Of a stretch of DNA of 64,000 nucleotides, positions 48,337 through 60,866 are shown one piece after another. The stretch lies in contig NJFT01000134.1 of assembly GCA_002221725.1 (NCBI GenBank), positions 1 to 64,000 of the forward strand, given 5' to 3'. This stretch comes from Scedosporium boydii. Taxonomy: Eukaryota; Ascomycota; Sordariomycetes; Microascales; Microascaceae. The first letter of the stretch is position 1; each line of letters begins with the position of its first letter. The notes beneath the pieces are model-generated. The model searched no databases and was not told where the DNA came from. It saw nothing but the letters and a program-made list of their open reading frames with translations. Position numbers and translations under genes: made by a program.

Positions 48337-49817
48337 TTATAACAGCTCGTCGCTGCCACTAGCAACACTGCTTTCGATGGCTTTGATAATATCGCGTTCG
48401 GAGAAGACGGGTCCTTGACCGTCGCACTTCGCCTGGTGCTTTATGCGCTCGCTCACGTCACCAATGTCAACAAGACCACGCTTGTAGAGGTCATGCGAGA
48501 TGATGAGGTCCCAGGCAGCCCCGGCCGCGAGGAGGCGCTCGCCATCGTCGGAGGTGACGATCCTGTGGCTGGGTGTCTTGTTCGCGTGGTTCGAGAGCAC
48601 ATTGGAGTAGAAATCGGTGGGGTTATAGTGCATAGGACCGGTCGTAGTAGGCTCAGGTGAGAGAGAGCTGTTGCTGTGGCCATTCTGAAGGCCGCTGGTG
48701 GCCCGGAGAATCTCGTTCTCCGTGCTAATCTTCTGTAGATCCTGCTTCAGGCGCTCGTTCTCAGCAACAGCAATCTGCTGCGACTCCTCAAGGTTGGCAA
48801 GCCGCTGCTCTAGGTCTTTGACATGTCGCTCCTTGCGCTCGCGGAAAGCACGCTGACTAAATAAGACGGTTAGATTAGCATCCAAGCGATCTATGAGGCT
48901 TCTGAGGAGAACTATTTGACAAGAAGGTGTGTTTCTCGATAGGGGCGATCGATGAGCTGCAGTAGGGAATGCAGGGCAGCATGTGCTCCGTAAGACGCAT
49001 CCTTCACTAGAGGGACAGCCCTTCCCTTGCTGGCAAAGCTAAAGCCGGAAGCTCGCGACCGGTGTTACATCTCTCAATGGGAAATGGCTAGTTCGAGCCA
49101 GGGAAAAAGACATGGCACAACGAAGAGTGTATGAAGGGAAGTACCTACGCTGCTCGATTCTGGGCCTTGCGCCTAGACTGCGCCGGGGTCAGGTCATCTT
49201 CGTCAGAATTGGACTGGCCCCTACGGCTCTGGTTGTATGCCTGCTGTGCGTTGCGTTGCTCGTCGCCACTCGACTCAACTTTCGCAATCGACAGGGCGTC
49301 AAGAGGGTGCTGCTTAACCTGGGCCGCACCGTTCAGCAGCGGTTGCGCGACCTGCTGCGTCGTGATGGCATTGTGACCTGGGGGAGTTGGGGGCCCCGGG
49401 AAGGTGGCAGTCTGGTTGAATTGGGTGGGAAAGGTACCATCAAAGGCGGCTTGGTATTGTTGTTGTTCGCTGGGGAAGGGATCGAAGACCTCCTGGAGAG
49501 TGAGATGAGATGGTTAGTAATCCACAGCCTGGCTAAATGCGGGACCCATTGATTGTTCGAGAACGTGAGGCACAGACGTGAGGGGAAGGAAACATAAGAG
49601 TGGCAGGACCACAGAAGCAGGAGTGAGGACAAAGTGCAAAGGGCAAAGGGAGAGACGTGATAGAGGAATAGGGTTCCGGGGGAGCGCATACCGGAGGCGA
49701 AGTGGTGTTGAAATCGTCCGAACCCGCCGAGTGGGAGTTGGACGGGGTCAACGGCGGCATGCTCATGAACTGGTAGGGCTGAGGGCCGCCGAAGAATTGC
49801 TGCCGCGAGTAATCCAT
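48337..49817 (-). CDS. AP-1-like bZIP transcription factor
   Basis: Three exons on the minus strand: 49817-49692, 49492-49149 and 48856-48337 (introns of 199 and 292 nt), giving 329 aa. The basic region is split by intron 2; splicing restores SRRKAQNRAAQRAFRERKER at about residues 146-165. The NxxAQxxFR signature is that of the fungal Yap/Pap1 subfamily. A leucine zipper follows (LEQRLANLEESQQIAVAENE). The N-terminus starts MDYSRQQFFGGPQPYQF and is Gln/Pro-rich. The C-terminal part lacks an obvious Yap1-type pair of Cys-rich domains, so oxidative-stress sensing like Yap1 is not implied. It resembles proteins labelled Fcr3-like in related fungi; that label is from memory. Confidence 0.9.
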
Positions 49818-52800
49818 TGTTTTCCAACTGTGACGACGGTCGGCCGGGTTTGAGGCGAAAAGCGGTAACTAGGGCGATGCAAAGAGGGAGAGGAGAAGGG
49901 CAGCTAAACTTGTCGCTGCTGCTCGATCGACGGTGCTATACTGATCAGAGCAGCGTTGTATTTTCGTGGAGCGTTGGGATCCTCCTTCAGGATGTGTTTG
50001 CACTTCAAGTTGAAAAATAATCGTCAAAAGTGATAAGTCGCTTCAGATCGTAGAATCGTGCTTTTTTTTTTGGTCTTCTTTTCTTCTCGAGAGCAGAAAC
50101 TAGGGCTTCCGGGTGTTATGTTTTGGCGGAAAAATGCAAAATGTCTCTCTTTCGGCAGGCTCTGGTCGGTGAAGTTCGATGTTCAAGTAGTTGAAGTGGG
50201 AGGAGGGGGACCAAGTTTAAACTCAGAAGGCAAGGAGGGCTTATTTGGGGGACGGACTCGGGATTGATGGTTTCAATGGAATTTGGGTTTGGATTTGGAG
50301 GGGGAAATCAATGGAACCTGGACCACGCACTGGACCATGCACTGCACTAGGCATGGAAGCTGAGGAGCACAAGCAGCAGAAGCAGCCACGGGAAGGGGGG
50401 CGTGGCGCAAGTTGCAACGCAGCCAAAGGAACGTGATGGAACGCAGCGTGAGGGAAAATGAATTGCGCGAGACAGGGTAACAGGGGGTACGAAGGGACAT
50501 GGGAGTTGGTAAGTTCAACGTTGAGGGGATGCTGCGATCCAAGTACGAAGTGGAGATGTACAGAGTAGTGTCCAGTTGTACCGGGCCGCCCTCCTGTTAA
50601 CGGCTAAGGTGACCGTGTAGTACAGTTGCAAGGCACGAAGTACAGAATTGTACAGCCACTGCTACCATCTCCGCGTAAGTCCGTCTCCAGACGCTAGTAA
50701 TGCGACTTGGAGCTGTAGCCTGGCATTTCCGGGAACAGAGTGGGCATGTCTTGCAGGGGACTAAAGTTCCTTGTACCGAGTAGTGTATGTACGAAGTAGT
50801 GTAGAGGGGGGCAATTAGGCTCACACCAAACCAGTTAACGAAGAAAGAGTGTGGAACTAGCGCAGCCAGCCAGTCCAGGGACACTGACACCTTGACTATG
50901 GACGAATTGCTCCGGGGGGAGCGAGGGAGAGCCCGCTCTTCGATGCATATCCCAAAGTCCTGGTTTCTACATATAAAAGGACGAAGTACAAAGAAGGGAC
51001 AGAGCAGAAGGCCTTGAATATAGTGTACAATATACACTAGGACCAGACCAGTACCACTGGATTGAGCGCACTCTCCTCCCCATACTTGATCCATAATGTG
51101 CGAAGTAGCGTACGAGCAAAATTGCATCACCGACCAAATCTCGTCGACCCGTCGACTTTATCCAATGTCCTGTGCACGAGGCACGTACACTATCTCCATA
51201 TATCCAGCATCCACTGTCTAGTATCCCAAATCGACGGGTGGAGAGATCGGCCCTACCCACGAGATTAGCATAGCGCCAAACCATAATGCCAGCACGGGGG
51301 GATACCCGACGTCAAGCGAGTACAAGCTAGTGTGCCACACACGAAGTTTGGTTGGACGGGGCGGGGGCCTGCTCGTACCTTCCGTGCTTTCGTTAGGTCA
51401 TTGAGCGTCTGTGATTGCACAGAAAACGATCTCTGCACCAGGACCAGACCTGGACCCTTCGACCCTTCGACGTCGTTGCTGCTGGGACCAGCTGGTTACA
51501 AACATCTGAAGTACAGACCTTGGAGGTGACGTTTCTGCCGTCAATTGCGTGGTATACTTCGTAGCCATAGCCAGGCTAGCCAGGCAGAGTCGGGTAATAC
51601 AGGTTTACAACTGATCAAGCAAGATCAATTACTTCGTGCTACTCAGCACGTGCGGTCTCTTGCCGTATCTTAGTGCTTAATACATCTGAGGCTTCGGATA
51701 AGGCCTCGCCTCGAGTCAAGCGAGGAGGTAATACCGAGCAAAGCCAGACTAGCAAATTGATCCCTCGATCAAGAATACATACCCTTCACAGTGGATGTTG
51801 TTGCATCATCGTGTTGAGTGTTTTCGTTTTCTTCTCCGCAACCCCAGTCGCCGACCATTGAGTAGAATTCAGAGACACCCACGCTCATGAAGACACGAAC
51901 CAGCAGACGAACAATGCATGGCTAGCTATGCCGCATTACCTAGCTCCCCGTCCTACAGCTCCTGGGGTTAATACAGCGCGGGAAGACGAGATGATCCTCC
52001 ACTCATCGATAGACAATTGTAATCGGTCAAGGGAAAGCGTGCGCCACCGATGCATGACCGGTGGGAGATTCCTTGCTCTTGCTCCTGCTCCTGCTCCTAC
52101 TAGCTGCTTGTTGCCAGCTTGCCCGCCCTCGTCATGTATTGCAGCCCACTTCAGTACTATTCTTCACGTACTTCATTTGATGCTGGAATGATTCCGCCTA
52201 TTATTACTATTCGCTGGCGATCTCGGAAAAGTACTGTGCTTCCTCCGCTTTGCGCCCCTCCTACCACTACTGCAAAGGGTCTTCGTCACGGAAAGGCAAT
52301 CTCGGGCGGGATGCACGCCAGGGTAGGTACTATCGGTGACGGTCAGCCCGAGTTCAAAACAAAGTTTAAGGAAAATTTACTATTTATCCTTGCGTCGCAA
52401 AGGGAAGTCTAGACTTCCCGCATATCAGATGGCTAGGAACCCGGCAAGCTTGATTTACTTATAGTTTAACTACCAGCCATTACAGCAGAAGGCTGGGAGC
52501 ATGGAAGAGCAGATCCATGAGCCTTACACTTTCTAATTCTCACCAGCTCCCCCGCACGGACTTCCCCAGAGCGAGGTGTGGCATGTGTGAGTTACTGTCC
52601 TTCGTACTCTATGTGTATCCGACGGAAGGCGAAGGACAAGACGGCGCCGTGTGCAAGCACGTTTCTCCTGAGCCGAGACCTCAATCTGCGCCGCTGAATT
52701 GGTCTGATGCAGAGACTGGGGTTAAACGGCAACCAGGCCAAAAGGCTAGAATCCTTTTTGAGCTAGGCTAAAATCTAACCTTCCCCTCCCCCCATCTGCC

Positions 52801-54456
52801 CCCAAAACCCACCCGGAGCTTCATCAAACTGTCCCAAAAGGGGCCGTGATGTGCGAATACCCCAACCTTTCTCTTTACGAGGACCAGTGGTGCAAGCTCC
52901 TGGAAGGATCAACCACACCCACACCGGCCCAAAGAAAAGCCAAGATACGCCATTTCCTGCATGTATTGTACGAATCCGCCATTCTCTTTGGTCCTCTGGA
53001 CCCATATGTCCGGGATGGAGAAAATGCACTCACGATCTAGTCTTGGCGTCCCCCCCAAAAAGCTTGTTGAGGACCTTATCTGCGATGTAGTGTACAAAGT
53101 ACAGTGCAACGAGTCTTTTTCTCGGGATCGCCTAGCCTCAAACAAATGCCCCCGGAAACGAGTGGCGTAGCGATCTACGAAGTAAGTCGGGGATAGTAGC
53201 CAAACTCCACGAGGCCAAGTTTAACGATCGAGCTGTCAAAGCATACGGTAATCCGCTCGTCATCCAAGCTCACCGAACAAGCTCACATCAGGAGGAGATC
53301 GATGGCCTGGGTTTTCCACCACCTCACTTTGAAAACTGCTAATTTTGCTGATGGTATCTATGCAATACAGGTTAGATCTCGCTTTCTCGGGCTTTCGAGG
53401 AGAGTTACACACTGGTCTAGGTGCCCAACATACCTTAATCCATGGCTGGCCCTAATGCCACTCGGCTCCGCTCTGGGGTTTCAGAGGTTATCTTACTTTC
53501 GTCTGGTACGTAATGCCGAATCAACCAGTGCCGTTCGTCGCGCCGCTTTACAGTTTACACTAGTTCACTGCTTCTTCGCGCAAGGGACCCTGGATTCAGC
53601 TGGACTTCCCAAAAGTCACTTGTACTTGTCACCCTCTTCCAAGCTAAATCCAGCCCTTCCAGAACAACACGCCAAAACCAACACACACACCCAATTGCGA
53701 CATCACGGGTTATTGTCCCGCCGCTTATCCCGCACGGGTTCCTCACATGTAGAACATGCAACCACCACGTTGATCTGCTCGCCAATCCACCAGACCCTCC
53801 CGGAGCTCGAGGACAAGAGACCCCTTGCCCTTTCCTATTTTGTGACGTCGTCTGGCCTGGCCTCTTTAGGTCCAGCACACGAATGCCGCTAGGTTACGAT
53901 AAGAAAAAGAACAAGAGCAAAAGTTGGCCAAACTAACTGGCTTCAAATTGATGATGGCTACACTTCCCTCCACTCTATCTAGTTTCTGCTACCCGGAAAA
54001 ACTCGAATCATCCATCTCATACACGACCTCGACCGTCTCTCATATCTCATCTCCAAAAGGCATGGGGTTGTAAGTTAGGGTTAAAAAAAACATGGTGAAA
54101 TACATCGAAGAGAAAGAAAGTAAGAGAGGAAAAGGAGAAAAAAAAAAGTAAAAACATAGGTAAAGTTCATTCCACCATCGAAGACATTCTCTAGTCTCTG
54201 TTCCCCAAAATTGCAGACAAAGAAAACAGTGGGCAACTTGTAGGAAAGGGGTTGAGAAAATCGTCGATCCATCCGTCCTCCTGCCATCAGCGACACTGCA
54301 CCCAAGCCATCACATCTCTGCTCGTATGAAGGGAAAGAAAAATAATGGGAAACCGTCCTTGAGTCAAAACGTGAAAGGAACCCCTCGTCCAGTCTGTGTG
54401 GTAAAGCGCTTTAGCCGTTGACGTATCGTTCGTCGAGGCTTGTCTTCCATGGTTCT
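49818..54456. other. 4.6 kb gene-poor, motif-rich region
   Basis: Begins with the AP-1-like gene's upstream DNA. Between 50540 and 53190 it carries at least eight TACGAAGTA-like motifs, and a CTCCTG short repeat lies near 52080-52100. One small candidate ORF lies at 52849-53040. A 196-codon frame at 53302-53892 has no domain character. Confidence 0.45.
52849..53040 (+). CDS. Small candidate ORF of 63 residues, unknown
   Basis: An ATG frame MCEYPNLSLYEDQWCKLLEG continuing through AKIRHFLHVLYESAILFGPL to a TAG at 53038-53040. The frame is also open upstream of the ATG to about 52762, with protein-like residues (ELHQTVPKGAV), so it may be the tail of a longer exon or a gene fragment. The antisense frame is open too, which weakens the case. 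Family not recognised. Confidence 0.3.
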   Translation: MCEYPNLSLYEDQWCKLLEGSTTPTPAQRKAKIRHFLHVLYESAILFGPLDPYVRDGENALTI

Positions 54457-55155
54457 TTAACAGATGACGATGTTGTGTCTTCTCAGAAGCCGCTCGTAGA
54501 GCGCAAGCCTATCACGCTGCTCCGCAATCTTTTCTCGCTGCTCGGCGATGGTGTTCATGCGGTCTTCCAAGGCCCGGTCGGCGCACTCGAACTTATGCTT
54601 CCAGTCCTTGACAAGGCGCCGGAGATAGGCAATCGGCTCCACCGACGAGTGTCGGCACTCCTTAAGGAGCTGTCGTATACGGACCCTCATGCAATCATTG
54701 TCGCGCTCGAGCCGACCGACCTCGTCACGGAGCCTCGCCACTTCTCGGCCTCTCTTATCTGCCAGGGAGACGGCGCTGTCGAGGGACTGACGGAGGGAGG
54801 CATTCTCGTCACACAGCTCTCGGACCCGACACGTGAGTTTGTCTTCGCTGGCGCGGAGTCGCTCGTTCTCGTGTTCGCTCTTCTTGAGGCTGGACTTGAG
54901 TTCGCGAACCTGGCATCGCAGATCCTGTTCCGACTTGACGAGACCGTTCCATTCGTCTACGGGGACGTGGAGACAGTCCTGGTGCTTGTGGCAGAGAGTG
55001 GGCTTGCCGCACCGGGGTTCGTGGCGGCGCTCGTGGTGGTGATGATGCTCGTAATGGTGGTGATCATGGTGGTGGTGGTGAGATCGGGAGCGCTTGAGCT
55101 TGACGAACTGGGTGTTGCCCCCCGGTAGGGTCTCGACGTAGACTCGGGTCGACAT
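54457..55155 (-). CDS. His-rich, coiled-coil hypothetical protein
   Basis: A single exon of 232 codons from the ATG at 55155. Layout: a short conserved-looking N-terminus (STRVYVETLPGGNTQFVKLK), an Arg/Ser then poly-His tract (HHHHHDHHHYEHHHHHERRH), then about 130 residues of strongly charged heptad-like helix (LRCQVRELKSSLKKSEHENE and on). It ends RLALYERLLRRHNIVIC. The His tract could bind metal; the rest suggests a dimeric coiled-coil. The frame stays open 44 codons upstream of this Met with no ATG, so an extra 5' exon is possible. Function unknown. Confidence 0.65.
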   Translation of the reverse strand: MSTRVYVETLPGGNTQFVKLKRSRSHHHHHDHHHYEHHHHHERRHEPRCGKPTLCHKHQDCLHVPVDEWNGLVKSEQDLRCQVRELKSSLKKSEHENERLRASEDKLTCRVRELCDENASLRQSLDSAVSLADKRGREVARLRDEVGRLERDNDCMRVRIRQLLKECRHSSVEPIAYLRRLVKDWKHKFECADRALEDRMNTIAEQREKIAEQRDRLALYERLLRRHNIVIC

Positions 55156-57879
55156 GAGAAGGGCCTCGTTGAGGTCGGGACACGAGTGGTGAGGAGTTAG
55201 GCGTCGGTGGTGCGACTTGTCTTTGCGGCAGGTCTCCTCACAGATGATCTTGCCGCCGTCGCCCACCTCGATTGTTGAACCCGTCAATGTGGTGTTTTTT
55301 TGGTTGTTCGTGTAAGTGGGAGTGAACCCCGCCTACCTTGTTGAGAAGCGTAGCTTGAAGTTGTTCAAGGTAGGCTTCCAACAACAGGAGCGAGGCACGA
55401 AGAACGGGAAAAGGCTTTCGACGTTCTTTCTTCTTCTTTTTTTTTTGGTCGTCTTTGTTGACTTAGACTCTTTGGCGCGTAAAGAGTGGAAGTCGGTCGG
55501 TTGGAATACCAGAAGTGGATAGTGGTCGCTCGATACGGAAGTGCGGTTGCTGGAATGCGGGCAAGACAATGGAGGGACGGCAGTTTGAGGTACTTAAGCT
55601 CTGATATATACTCTTGTTTTCTCCCAAGAGAAACTTTTTCAAAGAAACGAAGTCTACGAAGAAGCGCAGGTGATCAAAGCAGAAGACTGTATGGCATGGC
55701 CTCCCACTAGAGACAAGCCCTGGCAGGTCCTCACGGGAGAGGCCCGTCCCTACACAGTTATGGCGAAATAGTAGGTGAAAGTCGATTTTCTCAGTGTTAG
55801 AATAGAGAATCCAGGCATCATTTTGCAGGGGAGGGGCCCAAATTTACGGTCTACATCATGAAATGGCCGGATATCGGGCCCGGCGCAGCCTGCCCACGAG
55901 GACCCTGCATATGGTCTCCAGAGGTGTGGTGGGTGGGGAGCAAGGGTTGGGCATAGCGGCCAAGCGGTAGGCTCACTCGATGCCAGGGGGAACATCTCTA
56001 CGATTCTGAGATTCATTCACCAAAGAGTTGGAGGTGAAAGAGACCCAAGTTTGCTATATGGAAGTAGACTTGAAAGGGTGGGAGGGGATAAAGGAGGGCG
56101 GGAATAATGGTCATGTAGACACGCTCACAAAATGGCGAGAATGAGACTTCGTGTGACGTCCCTGGCCTTGGGTCTTGGCCACGAGTCCAACGAGCATGTC
56201 CAGAATGTCTCAACTTGGCCGTCGCCCTCTTGTGCGATGAGAGATTATATGACTTATTTTTCTCACGCGCGCCTTCGAGGAAAATTGCTCTTGAAGTGGA
56301 AACAAAGGAAGCAACAGATTTCGCTCATTCTTTCCGTCCCTCCTGTTAGACTTCTTTTTTCCTTGTTTTTTCCGAGTGTTGGAGAGGAGATGTGAGATTG
56401 TCATCCTCACCAAAGCAGCTGTGGAGTGGAGGGCGTGACACAAGATTCGAGATGCAGGGACAAAGGTCCCGCGTTCCTTCCCGGACCAATCACGACTACC
56501 TCCATTTAACCGAAGTTCAAGCTGACACCTACCGCGTCTAGCGCTTAGTGATCACAGCCAATCATTTTTCTAGTTCCCATGGCAAAGTGTCCCGCGCAAA
56601 ACAGCACTGAGCACAGCCATCAAGACATCAACGCATCGCCTCGGCCAGACCCAAACCCTTCTTCGACTTCGCGAATCACCTGTTTAGTAGGGTGTGAAGC
56701 TCATATCGGCCTTTAAGTTATCTAGAAATACTCGTCTTCACCCTCTATCCTCAACATGCTTCCATGGTCTGGAGCCCGAGAATGTGGGTTTTCTCTCAAA
56801 TGAACTGTCCTGTTACCTTTAGCAGTCCCGGGTCTGGTTGTCTTTGACCGCTCACACCTTGGCGAAAGCCCGGTGGACAGAGATTCCTGGAACTTGGGGG
56901 TCCAAGGCTCCTGAATTGTCCATATCCTCCCGCACCATCCCGCACCTCCGAACCCACCCGGCCTACTTTTCGGGCCGGTCTTGACGTGACGTGACCAGGA
57001 TTGCGAACTGCCGTCTCTCTCAATCTCAGCATGTGAGAAAGGAGAAGAACGACCGAGGTTGCTTAATTGACTTAAAAGTGGATTTATTGCTCGTTCGAAC
57101 GTTGTCTGCTCCATTTTCCTTTGGGTCCGCACCGGAACTCTGACATCACGAGCACATCCAGTTCCGTTCCCTCGGGCCCGATGAGGCGCTGCAAGAGAAA
57201 TTTTCTTCTCGAGATGATAGCTGCGCCAAGTTTAGGCGTCGAATGCTGCCTAGCAGCTTGAAGTCGGGCGGGTTGGCGGAAAGAAGCTTCGCGAATGGCA
57301 CACTCGTGCTTTACGGAAGGCGTTCTGCAACCAACGTCTATGGCTTCATGACCCAAAATCACATTGAAAAAGGCATGGAACATTCGGGAATGATAATTCG
57401 CCACACATGATGAACTATGAGGTCCGAGTGGGCAGTATTCACCTTCGGGTCGCTTCCCTTGATGCAAGAAGGCGCAGCAGTCCACAAGTCATGGCCCAGG
57501 GCAAGGCCCTATCGTCCGCCTCACTGCTATGCTTCGCAGGCACCCGCATTCTGCAAATGTATGAATGTTGTGCATGCAGTGCACGCCATTTCTGTGAGAC
57601 ATGAGACATGCTGCACGCTGTCCTCCAGCAGTGGCCACGAAAATCTGTGTTGAAGTCACGAGCCGTAGGGTTCAGTTCGAACTTTTGAGGCAAGCCTCGA
57701 AGGATTTGATCACTCACTCAAGGGACCTATAAACTTTGATTTATTGCTATCGACCTATACTTCTTCTACTTCGTACTCCGCCCCCGATCTAATGCTCGCC
57801 GAGTGTGTCAGGAGTTGGGCTCCCTTTCTATGGCCTAACGAGGCAAATCGCAAATGGCATCCTTTGCCCCGGCCACAAT
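55156..57879. other. 2.7 kb intergenic region
   Basis: Upstream DNA of the coiled-coil gene and 3' flank of the Cys/His-array gene. A minus-strand ATG frame at 57084-57383 (99 codons, MFHAFFNVILGHEAIDVG... with KFLLQRLIGPEGTELDVLVM) has moderately protein-like composition but no recognised domain, and is left uncalled. A TACTTCGTAC motif lies at 57768-57777. Confidence 0.4.
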
Positions 57880-59535
57880 TCAACCCCAGTGTCGCCCACT
57901 GAGCCGAGCTCCTCTCGGGAACATCAAATGCGGTTCTTCTCTTCCCGGCCGAATCCGATGCTCCGCACAATAAAGCGAATTACTCGCCCTCTCCGCAAGT
58001 CTCGTGCACCCATCCCGCTGACACTTCGAGTGATCCCGACACCGCTGCGTCTCCGGCTCGGCCCGCTCGATGCAAGAAGGATAGTGACACGCATGCTGGA
58101 CGCAGTAGGGCGATGGTGCCACCGTCATCGCGGCGTAAGCGGCGGTTATGGGTGCGTGAGGCAGGATGCTCCATTTTGCTGCTGTGCAATGCGGCATGGC
58201 GCATTTGTGGGCCATGCAGAAGGCGCTAGAGGGACCACAGACGGAGTTGGTGCATTCGCGGATAGTGCAGAGATGGGCGGCGCAGAAGAGCTTGGTCGGG
58301 GCTGCCTTTTGCTTGCACCCTTCGAAAGTACAGATCACGGCCGAGTCTAAATAATGGCGTTAGGTCATCTGCTCGTCGAGCGGGTTTTCCTGGAGTTAGG
58401 GGGCCGGAGGGAGATGGATACTTACGGTCGTCGCATTTCTCGAGGATCTTATCCCCAATTACCGCACGATATCGCTCACAACCCACAACTGTGCAAAGCT
58501 GATGTCTCTTGCAGTATCCATTGGCCTCAGCCCCCTGGTCACAGTTCGGCTTGACGCACATGTGCTCCGGGCACCAATCGCCCTTTCGCCTCTTAAAGAA
58601 GCATCCGGAAGCTTTACACTCGTGGCTCTTGCAATACAGAGACTCGGCCTCGTGCCTCGCTTTCAAACACCCGAGCTCAATGCACGAATGTTGCTCGCAG
58701 TTCTGGTCTCCCCGGCGTTCGTGGTCGCACCCAGCGACTCGGCAATAGTGGAGTCCGCAGCGTTTCGATGCTATTCCGTCCTCGCGGATATGGCACAGCC
58801 GACTACACCCGTCGCTCATACAAACGCGGTGCCTGTCGCAGTAGCGAGTCCACGAACCCGGCTCGCCAATGCCCTCGGCGAAGGCTGTGCAGTTGGCGCC
58901 GTCGCAGGTGTGCTTTCGGCAGTAGGTTGAGTGAAGACCTCTTTCTTGTTTGCAGTTGGCGACGATGCAGCGGTGCTCGGCACAGTACTTGAGGTCTACG
59001 TCGTTGTAGATGACGCGTTCTTTATCGCAATCTTCCTTGTTGCAGTTGTCTAGCGGGCAAGGCCGGTCAGTAACCTATACCTGTCGCGAACTGGTAAGCA
59101 CCGAGATGGGGTTGAGACCTACGCAGTTGAGCGCAGAACTTGAATTTGTTCGCACTCATGTCCTTAACGTAGTTGGAACATCGTGTGCCGCTCGTCGATG
59201 CGGTGCATCTCGTATCTGGAAGGATCGTGAGTCAAGAATAACGAATCTACGGAATGGGATATGGAGTTAGTTCACTTACGATTCTGGCAAAACGGAAACC
59301 CTCCTGCCGTTGGTATACCACAAGGCGCTCCCTCACCATTCTTCTTGCACTGGTGGAAGCGACAAAACTGACACTGAATGCGGGTCTCGTGGATCAAGAC
59401 CAACGCCCTTGGGTATTTGCAGGTCCAGCCGTTGTTGGTCCAGCTACACCGGGATGGTTGAGGTGTTCGACCTTGCTTCTTCTTGGAAGGCATGCTATAT
59501 TCCTTGGGGGCGGTTCTGCGACCGAACCATGCCAT
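57880..59535 (-). CDS. Tandem C-x4-C...C-x2-H repeat protein, about 17 units
   Basis: Four exons on the minus strand: 59535-59280, 59215-59123, 59049-58426 and 58346-57880, giving about 479 aa. All three introns (64, 73 and 79 nt) are phase 1. The junctions at 59280/59215 and 58426/58346 recreate a C-x2-H motif (CQNH, CDDH). After a ~28-residue basic leader, the whole protein is a run of units C-x(3-7)-C-x(6-30)-C-x2-H, for example CIVANCKQERGLHSTYCRKH and CVKPNCDQGAEANGYCKRH. There are about 17 units, many sharing GC before the variable loop and YC before x2-H. The regular Cys3-His spacing suggests one zinc per unit. The layout recalls WRKY19-like zinc-finger arrays, but no homologue is recognised. 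There is no signal peptide, membrane segment or catalytic domain. Role unknown; a nucleic-acid or protein-binding scaffold is a guess. Confidence 0.85.
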
Positions 59536-60866
59536 GGTCTGTATCTGTCCCCGGGGGACGCGGTTGTCTCTTGCTATTAAGACGAAAGTTCCTTCTCTGT
59601 AATGAAATCGAGGTCGGACAAATTTAGGTCTCGCACATCAGTTTGCCTTTCGAAGACTGGGAAATGTCCGGGCTACCGGCCTTATATACTCAGAGCATCA
59701 GCTTCGCCAAACCGAAAGGAAAAGGCCCAGTACGACGGCGCAACAACGGCCCGCCTGACACCTTGTGCCAAGGTCAGACACCATCTCAAGGGAAATTCGC
59801 CGCGAGCCTCCAATTTGTCGATGGTGATTCCAACACCACGGCAGCCTGCATAGCCTGTACTCCTCGAGAGTCCTTCGCATCCAGGGATTCACCCGCCCTT
59901 TCTTGGAAACATCGTGCCTTACAGGTCCACACACTCCCCCTTTTATCTCTTCGTGACGTACGTGTTTGGCTATATACGTCCTCCTCACCGAAAAAAAGCT
60001 CCTCCGCCGTAAATGTAACCTGCACGTTTGCTCTCACCGGTTGACCTCCCTCTTAGACCTCCTCCGATATCTCCCGTATAAGCCTCAACCATCTCCACTC
60101 AAATCCCCCTCATAGTCGTATTGATCAAAAGTGTCGCCGAAACTCTTACGTGGCGATGCCTAGTTTCACGTTCCACAAACAACATGCGTTTCCATCCCTT
60201 TCGGCTTGCCCACCAAAAGAAGGCGGACCAGGACCCTCACTCGTGTTACATTCCGAAACAAGAATCGTGGGTACACACATCTTTGCTTGCCAGTGCCAAT
60301 TATAAATGACAAGAGGACGGATGGTGTCGTATATACGAAGTAAGAAATAGGTGCTACATGTTCAAAGGGGAAAAGAAACACAAACCTCTCGAAAAGCAGA
60401 ATTTGAGTCACTGGTTGCATCGCTTCGGACTGGCTCTACAGATCAAGACACGGAACACGTAGGACGTTTGGAGAATGGGCTAGTAGAGGAGAGCACTAAC
60501 ACATCTCAAAGAGAGTATTACAACGGATCATACCACCTAGCACAGGGGCATCTTCCACATAGAAATAAAGATTTAGCTTCTGTAGCCCATTACTCTATAA
60601 GATATCGCTTCGCTATCCCTCAACCTAAAAGAATATTGAACCATTTCGCCGACTTCAAAAAGAGCATGTTGTCATATCCCTCCCACCCCTCCATCACAAG
60701 TCATATACCAACCAAAGCCATGATATGAAAGGGAAAAAACGCCAGCAGACTATAAATCCTTCCACTTCCTTACTCACGCTTCCTTCCGCCTCCGACGTGC
60801 AGCTGGCATCGACGCAACCACAAGTTCCCTCGCCGTCTCAATCGATGGTCTCGGCAAGATCGGCCT
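59536..60866. other. Intergenic upstream of the Cys/His-array gene, downstream of the telobox gene
   Basis: About 1.3 kb with the candidate TATA element at its left and a TACGAAGTA motif at 60334-60342. No supportable gene. Confidence 0.5.
59681..59688 (-). promoter_or_regulatory. Candidate TATA box of the Cys/His-array gene
   Basis: TATATAAG on the minus strand about 150 bp upstream of the ATG at 59535. Position and sequence fit a core promoter. Confidence 0.4.

Noticed and set aside
53302..53892. 196-codon plus-strand frame starting with ATG
   Set aside because: No domain, no conserved-looking segment, and splice-like sites inside; likely chance.
54418..55128. 236-codon plus-strand frame rich in Val/Leu
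   Set aside because: Antisense to the His-rich coiled-coil gene; the hydrophobic run at its end is the reverse of the His tract.
57805..58350. 181-codon plus-strand frame
   Set aside because: Antisense to the Cys/His-array exon 4.
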